64,000 bases of DNA from PALSA-1353 sp036267155. Lineage in GTDB: Bacteria; Planctomycetota; Phycisphaerae; Tepidisphaerales; Tepidisphaeraceae. Both the position numbers and the translations under genes were made by a program. The stretch is taken from the NCBI GenBank assembly GCA_036267155.1, contig DATAWP010000085.1:58264-122263 (forward strand). The letters are read 5' to 3'. The stretch's first letter is position 1, and the number at the start of each line of letters is the position of its first letter. The notes under the pieces were generated by a model, which did no database searches, had not been told where the DNA came from, and worked only from the letters and a program-made list of their open reading frames with translations. This document shows positions 23,496 through 33,018 of the stretch, piece after piece.

Positions 23496-26400
23496 TCGCC
23501 AAAATTATCGAGTTTTCGATCCGCAACCGCTTTATGGTCCTGCTGCTGACGGCGATGCTCGTGATCGCCGGCGTGTGGGCGGCGATGCATATCAGTCTGG
23601 ATGCGATTCCCGATCTGTCGGATGTGCAGGTGATCGTCATCACCGATTATCCGGGCCAGGCCCCGCAGGTGGTTGAAGACCAGGTCACCTATCCGTTGAC
23701 GACGGCCATGATGGGCATTCCGCACGCCAAAGTCGTCCGCGGCATCAGCATGTTCGAGACCTCGATGATTTACGTCATCTTCGAGGATGGAACGGATTTG
23801 TACTGGGCGCGCAGCCGGGTCTTGGAATACCTGAATTTCGCTAAAGACCGGTTACCGACCGGCGTCGAGCCCAGACTCGGCCCAGATGCGACCGGTGTTG
23901 GATGGGTGTATCAATACGTTCTCTATCCCGGCTACTATTCGCCGGATCATCCCAAGGGGCTTTGGCACGATGAGCAAACGGGCAAATGGTACGCCAATCC
24001 CGATCGGGCGCCCGCCGATCGTCAGTCCAAGCTGACGAAAGTTCGCGCTTTCGACAAGCCCGGCGTCGATCCGCTGACCGGCACGCAGCTTCTCTCATCC
24101 AATCAGAACCTGGCGAGTCTTCGCAGCCTTCAGGATTGGTATCTGCGCTATCAGTTGACGGCCGTGCCGAACGTAGCAGAGGTCGCGTCGATCGGCGGAT
24201 TCGTGAAGGAATACCAGGTCGTACTCAAACCGGAACAGTTGCTGGCGTACCACGTCCCCATCAGCACGATTACGACGGCCATTCAGCGCTCCAACAACGA
24301 CGTCGGCGGCTCGGTCGTGGAGACGAGCGAAAACGAGTACATGGTCCGCAGCCGCGGATATCTGCAGGGCTTGAAAGACTTGGCCCAGGTCCCCGTGGGC
24401 GTGGGAAAAAACGGAACACCGATCCTTCTCAGCGACGTGGCGACCCTGCAAATTGCCGGCGAAGCGCGCCGCGGCGTGGGCGAATGGGATGGCCAGGGGG
24501 AGGCCGTCGGCGGCGTGATCATCGCGCGCTTCGGCGCCAACGCCTACCAGGTTATCCACGATGCCAAGGCGAAACTCGCCGAGCTTGAAGACGGCCTCCC
24601 GCCCGGCGTGTCGATCAAAACCGCGTACGACCGATCCGATCTGATCGAGCGTTCGATTCACACCCTGCGGCACACCCTCATCGAAGAAATGATCGTCGTC
24701 GCGCTGGTCTGCATCGTCTTCCTATTGCACGGCCGCAGCGCGCTCGTCGCCATCTTCGTCATCCCCAGCAGCATGCTCATCAGCTTGCTGGTCATGCACC
24801 TGCTGGGCATTAACGCCAACATCATGAGCCTGGGCGGGATCGCCATTGCCGTGGGTGTCGTGGTAGACAGCGCGATCATCATGGTGGAGAACGCGCACAA
24901 GCATTTGAATCACGAAGAGGACCGTCTCGCCACCGCGGGCGACGGGGCGATACCGCGCCCCCGCGCCGAAATCATTCTCGAAGCCGCCAGGGAAGTCGGA
25001 CCCAGCCTGTTTTTCAGCCTCCTCATCATCACGGTGAGTTTCCTGCCGGTATTCGTCCTCGGCGGCGAAAGCGGCCGGCTCTTCAAGCCGCTGGCGTTCA
25101 CCAAAACTTTCGCCATGGCCGCCGCCGCGGTCCTCTCCATCACCATCATTCCCGTGCTGATGATTTACTTCATCAGCGACCGCGCCCTGCCGCGGCGATG
25201 GGGAAAAATCGCCAATCTCCTGATCACCCTCGCAGCGATGTTTCTCCCGGCGATCGTCATCTGGTTCGTGTTGGATGATGAAGCATGGCAATCCTATCGC
25301 CTCTGGCTGGCGCTCGGCTGGATCGTATTTGCCGCGATGCTGCTCGTGCCGCAAAAGATCATTCACGAAGAAAAGAGCCCGATCAGCTTCGCGCTTCAGA
25401 AAATCTACAGCCCATTTTTCCGCGCCGCGATCAAGTTCCGCTGGATCGTGTTGCTCCTGGCCATCGCCTTCATGGCCTCGGCAATTTGGCCGTTCAATCG
25501 CCTCGGCAGCGAGTTCATGCCCCCACTGGATGAAGGCGACCTGCTCTACATGCCGACGACCGACCCCGGCATCAGCATCACCAAGGCCCGCCAGATCCTT
25601 CAGCAAACCGACAAACTCATCATGACTTTCCCCGAAGTCATCAGCGTCTACGGCAAGATCGGCCGGGCCGACACCGCCACCGATCCCGCCCCGCTGGACA
25701 TGATCGAAAGCGTTGTCCGCCTCCAAACCGATCCGGACAAATGGCGGAAACGAAAGATGGGTTACGGCTTCGACCATTGGCCGCGTTTCACCGCCCCTCT
25801 TCAATGGCTATTTCACCACACCTTCTGGCCCACGAACCGGCGCATCTCGATGGACGAACTCGTCTACGGCTGGACCGACCCTGACGGAACCGACCACCGG
25901 GGCCTTAACGCCGTCGTAAAAATGACCGGCCTCGCCAACGCCTGGCCCATGCCCATCGAGAATCGCACCAACATGCTCTCCACCGGCATCAAAACCCCCG
26001 TCGGGATCAAGATCATGGGACCCGACCTGCAAATCCTCAGCGACCTCGCCGAGAAAGCCTCCACGATCATGTTGACCGTTCCCGGAACAACCAGCGCGTA
26101 TCCCGAGCGATCCTTCGGCGGCCATTACCTCGACATCAATGTCGATCGCGTCCAGGCCGCCCGCTACGGCCTCACCACCGGCGATGTCCAAGACGTCATC
26201 AGCACCGCCCTCGGCGGTATGAAAACCACAACCGCCGTCGAAGGCCTGGAGCGCTACCCGATCAACGTCCGTTACGCGCGCGATCTGCGCAATGATCCCC
26301 AGTCGATCCGCCAGGTGCTTGTGCCCACACCCGACGGCGCTCAGATTCCGCTCGGCGAATTGGCCAGCATCAAGATCAACCCCGGCCCACCCATGATCAA

Positions 26401-27112
26401 AAGCGAAAACAGCCGCCGCACCGCCTGGGTCTACGTGGACATGACCGGCAGAGACATCGGCAGCTTCATCGCCGACGCCCAGAAAGCCATCGCCCAAAAT
26501 CTGCAACTCCCCGCCGGCTACACGCTTCTCTGGTCCGGCCAATTCGAGCAGATTCAGGAAGCCAACCAGCGATTGAAATGGGCGATCCCGCTGACGCTCA
26601 TCATCATCGTCATGCTCCTGTACGCCGCCACCGCAAGCTGGTTCCGCGTCTGCGTCGTGCTGCTGGCCGTCCCCTTCAGCCTCGTCGGCGCGGTCTGGCT
26701 TTTGTGGCTCCTGGATTACCACCTCTCCCTGGCCGTCTGGGTCGGCATGATCGCCCTTGCCGGCCTCGACGCTGAAACCGGCTTGATCATGCTGCTGTAT
26801 CTGGACAACAGCTTCGAGCGCTTCAAGGCCGAGGGAAAAATGCGCAACAAAAATGATCTCTGGCAAGCCGTCCACGACGGCGCGGTGAAACGCATCCGCC
26901 CCAAGACCATGACCGTCGCCGCCGCATTCATCGGACTCGTACCCTTGCTTTGGGCCACCGGCACCGGCGCGGATGTGATGCGCCGCCTCGCCGCCCCCAT
27001 GCTCGGCGGACTCTTCACCAGCTTCCTGATGGAACTGCTCGTCTACCCCATTATCTTTTTCGTCGCGAAAAATTTCACGATCTCCAAAACCACCAAGGCC
27101 CCCCATGAATAA
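23492..27112 (+). CDS. cusA: CusA-like heavy-metal efflux RND pump
   Basis: 1206 residues. The N-terminal IEFSIRNRFMVLLL and LDAIPDLSDVQVIV are HME-RND hallmarks. The proton-relay helix is GGIAIAVGVVVDSAIIMVEN with its aspartate, and the second half has the GLDAETGLIMLLYLD segment. About twelve membrane helices and two large periplasmic loops fit the family. It is about 150 residues longer than E. coli CusA, with extra loops, one around HDEQTGKWYANPDRAPADRQ and one before the periplasmic second half. It exports Cu/Ag or divalent metals; which one cannot be told by eye. Lies in operon with cusB (4-base overlap) and an outer-membrane channel gene (8-base overlap). Confidence 0.94.
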   Translation: MIAKIIEFSIRNRFMVLLLTAMLVIAGVWAAMHISLDAIPDLSDVQVIVITDYPGQAPQVVEDQVTYPLTTAMMGIPHAKVVRGISMFETSMIYVIFEDGTDLYWARSRVLEYLNFAKDRLPTGVEPRLGPDATGVGWVYQYVLYPGYYSPDHPKGLWHDEQTGKWYANPDRAPADRQSKLTKVRAFDKPGVDPLTGTQLLSSNQNLASLRSLQDWYLRYQLTAVPNVAEVASIGGFVKEYQVVLKPEQLLAYHVPISTITTAIQRSNNDVGGSVVETSENEYMVRSRGYLQGLKDLAQVPVGVGKNGTPILLSDVATLQIAGEARRGVGEWDGQGEAVGGVIIARFGANAYQVIHDAKAKLAELEDGLPPGVSIKTAYDRSDLIERSIHTLRHTLIEEMIVVALVCIVFLLHGRSALVAIFVIPSSMLISLLVMHLLGINANIMSLGGIAIAVGVVVDSAIIMVENAHKHLNHEEDRLATAGDGAIPRPRAEIILEAAREVGPSLFFSLLIITVSFLPVFVLGGESGRLFKPLAFTKTFAMAAAAVLSITIIPVLMIYFISDRALPRRWGKIANLLITLAAMFLPAIVIWFVLDDEAWQSYRLWLALGWIVFAAMLLVPQKIIHEEKSPISFALQKIYSPFFRAAIKFRWIVLLLAIAFMASAIWPFNRLGSEFMPPLDEGDLLYMPTTDPGISITKARQILQQTDKLIMTFPEVISVYGKIGRADTATDPAPLDMIESVVRLQTDPDKWRKRKMGYGFDHWPRFTAPLQWLFHHTFWPTNRRISMDELVYGWTDPDGTDHRGLNAVVKMTGLANAWPMPIENRTNMLSTGIKTPVGIKIMGPDLQILSDLAEKASTIMLTVPGTTSAYPERSFGGHYLDINVDRVQAARYGLTTGDVQDVISTALGGMKTTTAVEGLERYPINVRYARDLRNDPQSIRQVLVPTPDGAQIPLGELASIKINPGPPMIKSENSRRTAWVYVDMTGRDIGSFIADAQKAIAQNLQLPAGYTLLWSGQFEQIQEANQRLKWAIPLTLIIIVMLLYAATASWFRVCVVLLAVPFSLVGAVWLLWLLDYHLSLAVWVGMIALAGLDAETGLIMLLYLDNSFERFKAEGKMRNKNDLWQAVHDGAVKRIRPKTMTVAAAFIGLVPLLWATGTGADVMRRLAAPMLGGLFTSFLMELLVYPIIFFVAKNFTISKTTKAPHE

Positions 27113-28523
27113 CCCAACCCCACTCTTTCGCGTGCTGGCCATTTTCGCCTTGACCGCCCTGACCGCCTGCACATCGCACCCTCCCGGCGAACGCGAGGAG
27201 CGCCAATCCGCGATCACCGCCGGCAAACCCTACGAGCAACCCGCGGATAAACGCGACATTCCCCCCTTGCCCGATCACCCAACGCCCGACGATCTGCTGC
27301 GATACGCGCTTCTCACGAATGCCGACGTTGAACGCCAATATTGGCAATGGCGTGCCGCGATCGAGCAGATACCGATCGATGGAACCCAGCCGACGGGTCT
27401 GGCCCTGACTCTGAGCACGACCCTGAACAACGGCGCATTCGCCCTGGATCGCACGATCGTGATGGCCGCCAACGATCCGATGACGGACATCGCCTTCCCC
27501 GCGAAACTCTCCACCGCCGCTCGCCGATCCCTGGAAAACGCCCGCGCCGCCGGCCTGAGATTCCGCAAAGCCCAGTTCGAATTACGCCGAAAAGTCCTGA
27601 CCGCCTACGACGACTACGCCCTGACCGCCGAGTTGATCCGCCTCGGCGAAAAAAATATCCAGCTCCTCCAAATCACCGCCACGACCACTGAATCCCTCAA
27701 CCGATCCGGCTTATCCGCCCAACAGGATGTCCTGAAATCTCACAACGAACTGGACCTGGCAGGAAATGATTTGGGTCACCTGCGGTCCCAACTCCCCATT
27801 CACCGGGCCGCCCTGAACGCCCTGCTGAACCGCCCGCCCGACGCGGTGATTGCAATCCCCGATTCCCTCCCGCCGAATCGCCCCGTCGCCAATTCCGACC
27901 AGGAAATCCTGGACCTGGCCGCAAAACAAAATCCCGAATTACTTTCCCTGTCCGATGAAATCCGCGCCAAGCACGAAGACATCCATCTGGCCAAGCTCCA
28001 GTATTACCCCGACTTCGACCTCGCCGCCTCGACGGATTTGCAAGGCATCACCCAAACCCTGCTAGGCGAGTTCACGATCCCCATTGTCCGTTACGAAGCC
28101 CTCCGCGCCGCCGTCGCCCAGGCCGAAGCAAACCTCCGCGCCACCGAGGCCACTCGCCGCCAGACGAGCAGCGATCTCACCGCTCAACTCATTGATGACA
28201 TCGCCACGCTCCGCGACGCCGACCGTCAACTCGATTTACTCGAGCAAACGATCCTCCCCCGCGCCGCCGAGATCGTGACTCTCTCCCGCACCGCCTATCA
28301 AACCGGCAGCTCATCGCTCCTGGATTTTCTAGACGCCCAGCGCAGCCTCATCGACCTCCAGCGGCTCACCGCAACCCTGCAAATCGCCCGCGACAAACGG
28401 CTCGCGGAAATCGAATCGATTGATGCAAGGAATCTGGAAGCACCGAACGCGCAACAGGCGTTGATGCGATATCCACGGCTTGTCTCGTCAATCCCGCCCA
28501 GCTACCAAAAACGGAGGAGGTGA
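27105..28523 (+). CDS. cusC: CusC/TolC-like outer-membrane efflux lipoprotein
   Basis: 472 residues. The signal ends in a lipobox LTAC (Cys22), so it is an acylated outer-membrane protein. The two repeated helical halves of the OEP family are visible (ARAAGLRFRKAQFELRRKVL and LRDADRQLDLLEQTILPRAA, then TAYQTGSSSLLDFLDAQRSL). It forms the exit channel of the efflux complex. The start overlaps cusA by 8 bases. The stop TGA at 28521-28523 lies inside the tRNA-Ser gene on the other strand, an overlap of 12 bases. Confidence 0.9.
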   Translation: MNNPTPLFRVLAIFALTALTACTSHPPGEREERQSAITAGKPYEQPADKRDIPPLPDHPTPDDLLRYALLTNADVERQYWQWRAAIEQIPIDGTQPTGLALTLSTTLNNGAFALDRTIVMAANDPMTDIAFPAKLSTAARRSLENARAAGLRFRKAQFELRRKVLTAYDDYALTAELIRLGEKNIQLLQITATTTESLNRSGLSAQQDVLKSHNELDLAGNDLGHLRSQLPIHRAALNALLNRPPDAVIAIPDSLPPNRPVANSDQEILDLAAKQNPELLSLSDEIRAKHEDIHLAKLQYYPDFDLAASTDLQGITQTLLGEFTIPIVRYEALRAAVAQAEANLRATEATRRQTSSDLTAQLIDDIATLRDADRQLDLLEQTILPRAAEIVTLSRTAYQTGSSSLLDFLDAQRSLIDLQRLTATLQIARDKRLAEIESIDARNLEAPNAQQALMRYPRLVSSIPPSYQKRRR

Positions 28524-28598
28524 GATTCGAACTCACGAGACCCTTTCGGGCCTACCGGTTTTCAAGACCGGCGCATTCGACCACTCTGCCACTCCTCC
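28512..28598 (-). tRNA. tRNA-Ser (anticodon TGA)
   Basis: 87 bases on the minus strand with a serine-type long variable arm. The acceptor stem is GGAGGAG (28598-28592) with CTCCTCC (28519-28513) and discriminator G at 28512. The D arm is GCAGAGTGGTCGAATGC, the anticodon stem CCGGT/ACCGG with loop CTTGAAA (anticodon TGA, reads UCA), and the T arm has GTTCGAATC. No CCA is encoded. Its 3' end overlaps the cusC stop codon on the other strand. Confidence 0.95.
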
Positions 28599-28894
28599 AG
28601 ATTGTTTCGTCAAGTTTAGTCAACCGCCGGAACCCGGTCAAAACGCAAGGGTTGCGAGCGGCATGAGGCATGATCGGATCGAGGTAAGAAAGCAGCAGAG
28701 GTCTTGGAAAAGCCTATACCCTTTTCAAAACCTTTTTGGTCAGGGAGGCCCGAAACATTTTTGAGAATAGACGACCCCTTAATCTGCACCAGAAAAAATG
28801 GAATTTCCGGCGGACGGAATTGGCTATACGGCGGAGTCTTTTGTAGAAGCATCCGCGCGCCGCTGCTGCCTCGCAGCGTCAAGGCGTGCTTGGG
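28599..28894. other. Gene-free stretch between tRNA-Ser and the transposase fragment
   Basis: About 300 bases with no supported gene. Part of it probably belongs to the broken insertion element that begins at 28895 or to what replaced its 3' end. I found no clear terminal inverted repeat. Confidence 0.4.
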
Positions 28895-29327
28895 CTTCAT
28901 CCGCACCACCGACGCCGGCGAGAAGCCCGAGCCATCGAAGCCCAGGTGACTCAGGGCATCGGACATGTCATTGGTGGAAATGCCTTTGAGATAAAGCCCG
29001 GGCACTAACTTCCCGATGGTCTTGGTCTTGCGAAGATAAGGGGGGAAGAATCTCGGAAGTGAAGCGCAACCGCTGGCCGTTTTCGTCAATCCGCCGGTCG
29101 TCCACGCGCGGCTGGACCACTCCCAGCGGCCCGACGCCGGTGAGAATCGTCCGCGGCGGCTTGTGCCCGTTGCGGACCACCAGACGATGGCCATCGCCAT
29201 CCAGAGCGTCGTGGTGGGTGTCGAGATATTCAATCACTTCATCCTCAATCTCCTTCTGCAACGCCCGGCGGACCCCATCACGGGCGATTTGTTCAAGGTT
29301 GGCACAACCGACCGGCGCAGTTGCCAT
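28895..29327 (-). pseudogene. IS256-family transposase, frameshifted N-terminal fragment
   Basis: The first 86 residues in one frame (ARDGVRRALQKEIEDEVIEY, then RTILTGVGPLGVVQPRVDDR, ending FTSEILPP) match the start of IS256/Mutator-type transposases. The match continues in another frame as YLRKTKTIGKLVPGLYLKGI and on to about 28895. The shift falls in a run of six C (G on the plus strand, 29040-29045); five C would restore the frame. The remaining two thirds, with the DDE catalytic residues, are missing. The element is dead. Confidence 0.88.
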
Positions 29328-29423
29328 GCTTCACTGTCAACGACAAGTCGCTACTTGCACGCACGCCTAAGCGACTGGTCGGCCAACTATTTGGCGTTGT
29401 GACCAGTTAAGGAGTCGTCAAGA

Positions 29424-29783
29424 ATGCCCCTTTTTGATCCGATAGAGAAAAGGGCATATAATGCACTGACGAGGGAATGGAGAGAGATCAGTATGCCGTT
29501 TGACTTGCCTTTGCCAAAGAAACTCCGATCTCTCTGGAAAGTCAAAGTGCAGGACAAAGAGGCGTTGTATGAGGAGCCACACGTCACGATCTGGAGAAAG
29601 GCTTCAAAGTGGCGCTACAGTCTTCGCAGTCGGGCTTTCTTGGACAAGAAACCCGATCCGGGCGAAATCCCCAAAGAGGTTATGGATTTGATACACGAGA
29701 ACTTTGATGAACTCATTCGGCAGTGGGACGAACGTTTCCCCACTAACCGAGTTGCCGAGGAGGATGGCGATGACTCCAACTGA
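29424..29783 (+). CDS. DUF4160-like protein of a two-gene cassette
   Basis: 119 residues, start after TAAGGAG. Residues 45-110 (EEPHVTIWRKASKWRYSLRS, then LDKKPDPGEIPKEVMDLI and HENFDELIRQWDERF) follow the pattern of DUF4160 proteins, whose core is E/P-PHVHV, a short strand pair, then two helices ending in W-x-E-x-F. DUF4160 genes are usually paired with a DUF2442 gene, as here (14-base overlap). A toxin-antitoxin role is often supposed for such pairs but is not shown. Codons are visibly more AT-rich than those of the neighbouring genes, and a dead IS256 copy lies 96 bases upstream, so transfer is likely. Confidence 0.65.
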   Translation: MPLFDPIEKRAYNALTREWREISMPFDLPLPKKLRSLWKVKVQDKEALYEEPHVTIWRKASKWRYSLRSRAFLDKKPDPGEIPKEVMDLIHENFDELIRQWDERFPTNRVAEEDGDDSN

Positions 29784-30564
29784 TTTGATGAGCAACGAAC
29801 AGAGTAAAGCGGAAACAGCCTTCAATCGAGAACCCCTCGCTGCTCGATGGGTTGACCGAATGAGCGACGCAGAACAAGCAGCACACAGTCAAGATCGCCA
29901 CACGGTTTGGATTGTTCGTCGTGCACAACTCGCTGATCGACTTGTTTGCGAACTTGAGTGGCCGACCAAACGAAGCGGGTATGTCGTAATCATGGGCAGT
30001 CCTCGTCCCGAACTTCTTCCAGCACTCATGCGACGTTTCGAAAGAGTCGCTTATTCCACAGATTTCCTCCCTCGGCAAGAGTTGGAGGATGTACTCCAGT
30101 CGTCAGATCGTAGAGAACGGTTTGTTGGAGGGATCGTTGATCGAAGTACGAAGACGATAACGCTTTGGCGAGGCGATCTTACTCCATTTGTTGTTCCTTT
30201 CTCTGCGTTCACGCCTACTGCCAACGACATTCGCCCCAACTTTGGCAAGTTCTCCGTGAGTGACTACGGGCACACGCTGCGATTCGGTCCGTATGAAGCG
30301 GCCACCGACGCCGTTCTCTACGAATACGACCCCGAGTTCAGGCGGCGACTGAATGAGAAGCGGCGGTTAGAGGAACAAACGCTTGGGGCTTCAATTCGAC
30401 GCTTGCGAAAGCAACGTCAACTTACTCGCAATGACTTTCATGGGGTCGATCCAAAGACACTCTCCCGGATTGAGCGCAATGAAGTTCATAAACCGCAGGA
30501 AGCGACGTTACGCATCATCGCCAAGAGACTCGGCGTGTCCGTGGAAGACTTGACGAGCTACTAG
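29770..30564 (+). CDS. DUF2442-like protein with C-terminal XRE helix-turn-helix
   Basis: 264 residues from ATG 29770, chosen because GAGGAGG lies 7 bases before it. Residues about 1-115 match nothing I know. About 120-190 resemble DUF2442 (TLWRGDLTPFVVPFSAFTP, then PNFGKFSVSDYGHTLRF). The C-terminal 60 residues are an XRE/Cro helix-turn-helix (LGASIRRLRKQRQLTRNDF, SRIERNEVHKPQEATL, LGVSVEDLTSY). It is likely the DNA-binding, antitoxin-like member of the pair and may control its own operon. Overlaps the DUF4160-like gene by 14 bases. The unknown N-terminal domain is the odd part. Confidence 0.7.
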   Translation: MTPTDLMSNEQSKAETAFNREPLAARWVDRMSDAEQAAHSQDRHTVWIVRRAQLADRLVCELEWPTKRSGYVVIMGSPRPELLPALMRRFERVAYSTDFLPRQELEDVLQSSDRRERFVGGIVDRSTKTITLWRGDLTPFVVPFSAFTPTANDIRPNFGKFSVSDYGHTLRFGPYEAATDAVLYEYDPEFRRRLNEKRRLEEQTLGASIRRLRKQRQLTRNDFHGVDPKTLSRIERNEVHKPQEATLRIIAKRLGVSVEDLTSY

Positions 30565-30765
30565 TCCGCAGAGTCCCAGAAACGAATTGGCGGGACCGCA
30601 TTAGTGTCGAGTTGAAGTCGGTGAATTCACCCGACGCAGGCGTCGCGCATTGGGCCAAATTGAATGTTCAGCGAACGCCGGTGAATGATCTCCCATTTCC
30701 AGTGGACTTCTCCGCGTCCTCCGCGCCTCGAGCGAAGCGGGCGGTGAATAAATAAGAGCGAAAAT

Positions 30766-32802
30766 TTATGTCTCCAATGAGACGCCGTCACTTGTGGGAA
30801 TGATTGATGAGACACTTGCCGGTGGAACGCTGGTTTGCAGGTCGACCATCTCGCGGTATCGGCCACTGGCTTGCATGAGCTGGTCGTGGCGGCCCTGCTC
30901 GATGATTCGGCCGTTCTCCAATACCAGAATTCGGCTGGCATGGGTGATCGTGCTGAGGCGGTGAGCGATCACGAAACTCGTTCGTCCGGCCATCAGCGTT
31001 TGAAGGCTGCCTTGAATGAGCCGCTCGGATTCCGTGTCGAGATTGCTGGTGGCCTCGTCGAGAATCAGGATACGCGGGCTTGCCAGGATGGCGCGTGCGA
31101 TGGTGAGGCGTTGCCGTTGGCCGCCGGAAAGTTTTACGCCGCGCTCGCCGATCAGTGAATCATATCCGCTGGCCAGTTTGGTAATGAATTCGTGGGCGTT
31201 GGCGAGTCTGGCGGCCTGGATGATTTCATTATCGCGGGCACCGCGGCGACCGTAGGCGATGTTCTCGGCGATCGTGCCGTCGAACAGGAAGGTGTCCTGC
31301 TCGACGATTCCCAGCAGGCGGCGATAGCTGTCGGCGGTCATATCGCGCAGATCCACGCCGTCGAGATAAACCGCGCCGACGGTCGGATCGTAAAAACGGG
31401 CGATGAGATTGCACAGCGTGGTTTTCCCGGCGCCGCTGGGGCCAACGAGCGCGATCATCTCCCCCGGATGCACATCCAGATCGATCTCATGCAGCACCGG
31501 CGCGGGAGAGGCGGGGTAGGTGAAGGAGACATTGCGCAGCGTGATGCGCCCGGCAACGCCGTCGCGATGGACTTCGATCGCACCCGGCCTGGCCGGCATC
31601 TCCACCGGCTCGGCGAGCAGGTCGAGCACTCGATCCAGTCCGGAGAGACTGTTCTGCAGCGCCGTGGCGCTGCCGGCGAGTGCCGCGATCGGCCCGAGCA
31701 GGGCGGCAAGGTATGCAAGGAACATCACCAGATCGCCGACGGTCAGAGCCTGCTTGGGGGTAATCAGCCCCGCTCTGAGCTTCTCCATGTCACTCAGCAC
31801 GCGGCTGCCCCCCCAATACAGAAGCAGGGCCGTGGCAAACGGGATGAGCACCGACCAGGTGAAATCAATGCCGCGCATCCACCACCAGGCGAAGACTTCC
31901 TGGCGGGCCATCATGTGGCCGTTGCGCGTGAAAGTGGCCGCCTCGGACTGTTGCCGGGAAAACGAACGGACGACGCGCATTCCCCCGAACGCTTCGGTGG
32001 CATGGGAGTCCATGTTTTGCCGCGTGAAGCGGATGTCGCGGAAGATCGGACGAATGTGGCTGATCCAGGTGCGGTGCGTGAGCCAAACCGTCGGCAACAG
32101 CACCAGCGATCCGAGCAGCAGTTTCCAATCGACAAAGGCGAGAATCGTCAGGCTGCCGAGCAATTGAATGATCGCGCGAAAGGGATTGTAGAGCATGGAG
32201 AAGATGAGGTCGGCCACGCCACCGGCGTCTTCGCGCAGAATCGAGGCGACGCCGCCGGATTTCAGGTCATACACACGATGCAGAGGAAGACGAACCGCAT
32301 GGTCGAACACGGTTTTCCTGACGGACACCTGGACCCGCTTGGTCATGCGAGTCGTCTGCCACCGGCTCCAAAGCCCGACTATTTCAGAGGCGGTGGCTAA
32401 TAGAACCATGGCAATAGCCACGATCGCGAGCAGGCGATGCGGGCTGTGGGGCAGGTGAATCCAATACGGCACTTGCGGCGGAAGGGGCCGCTCACGAAGC
32501 ACGCTGTCGAAGACGATCTTCGTGCCGTAAAGGGGGATCAAACCCAACAACGTGGAGATCGCCAAGGCGATCAGGGCCAGGATCAACATCCGGCGGAATC
32601 CGCGGAGCATTCCCCAGAATTCCGCCAGCAGCCGGATGAAAGAACGCGATCGCGGTTTGCGTTTTTTGGGATCGTCGGCGCCGTGTGATGGGCCGCGGAT
32701 GCTGGCATCGCCGCTGGCCGTATCGCGCTGAAGGCGACGCTGCTTCAGTTTTCCGCGGTAGTCTCGATAGCGGAGCCGGCTGGCGCGAGGAGTCGAAGGC
32801 AT
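30766..32802 (-). CDS. ABC exporter, half-transporter (MsbA-like)
   Basis: 678 residues. A basic N-terminal tail of about 60 residues precedes six membrane helices (about 75-380), then an ATP-binding domain with Walker A GPSGAGKTT, Q-loop VEQDTFLFDG, signature LSGGQRQR, Walker B ILILDEATS and the H-loop AHRLST. As a homodimer it would export a lipid, peptide or drug. The start at ATG 32802 was chosen; a TTG at 32826 is the other choice. It stands alone, next to the acquired DUF4160/DUF2442 pair on the other strand. The long arginine/lysine-rich tail is unusual for MsbA. Confidence 0.92.
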   Translation of the reverse strand: MPSTPRASRLRYRDYRGKLKQRRLQRDTASGDASIRGPSHGADDPKKRKPRSRSFIRLLAEFWGMLRGFRRMLILALIALAISTLLGLIPLYGTKIVFDSVLRERPLPPQVPYWIHLPHSPHRLLAIVAIAMVLLATASEIVGLWSRWQTTRMTKRVQVSVRKTVFDHAVRLPLHRVYDLKSGGVASILREDAGGVADLIFSMLYNPFRAIIQLLGSLTILAFVDWKLLLGSLVLLPTVWLTHRTWISHIRPIFRDIRFTRQNMDSHATEAFGGMRVVRSFSRQQSEAATFTRNGHMMARQEVFAWWWMRGIDFTWSVLIPFATALLLYWGGSRVLSDMEKLRAGLITPKQALTVGDLVMFLAYLAALLGPIAALAGSATALQNSLSGLDRVLDLLAEPVEMPARPGAIEVHRDGVAGRITLRNVSFTYPASPAPVLHEIDLDVHPGEMIALVGPSGAGKTTLCNLIARFYDPTVGAVYLDGVDLRDMTADSYRRLLGIVEQDTFLFDGTIAENIAYGRRGARDNEIIQAARLANAHEFITKLASGYDSLIGERGVKLSGGQRQRLTIARAILASPRILILDEATSNLDTESERLIQGSLQTLMAGRTSFVIAHRLSTITHASRILVLENGRIIEQGRHDQLMQASGRYREMVDLQTSVPPASVSSIIPTSDGVSLET

Positions 32803-33018
32803 TAAGAATATGTTAGGCGCTATCAACCCAGCGATATAGCCCGCGCGTCACGACCCGGTTCTGAAATAGCGAATTGACCCATCTATGAACAAGCTTCGGC
32901 CAAGCGCATCACGATCGGATGATGCTGGATCACTCCAAACATGCGGCTGCGGCGTCAAAACGCTGTTGGCGTTAAAACGGGCGGATCTACCGGCGGCCTT
33001 TGTTGTATCGCTCCAGAA

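Noticed and set aside
25808..27226. A 472-codon minus-strand frame
   Set aside because: Antisense to cusA and cusC; composition is low-complexity and Gly/Asp/His-rich, as expected of shadows.
28480..28764. A 94-residue ORF over tRNA-Ser
   Set aside because: It is only a read of the antisense strand of the tRNA, which is a sure call.
29040..29045. Programmed frameshift in the transposase
   Set aside because: The catalytic two thirds of the protein are missing, so the gene is dead and a programmed shift has no purpose.
31192..32400. A 402-codon plus-strand frame
   Set aside because: Antisense to the ABC exporter, which has all its motifs.
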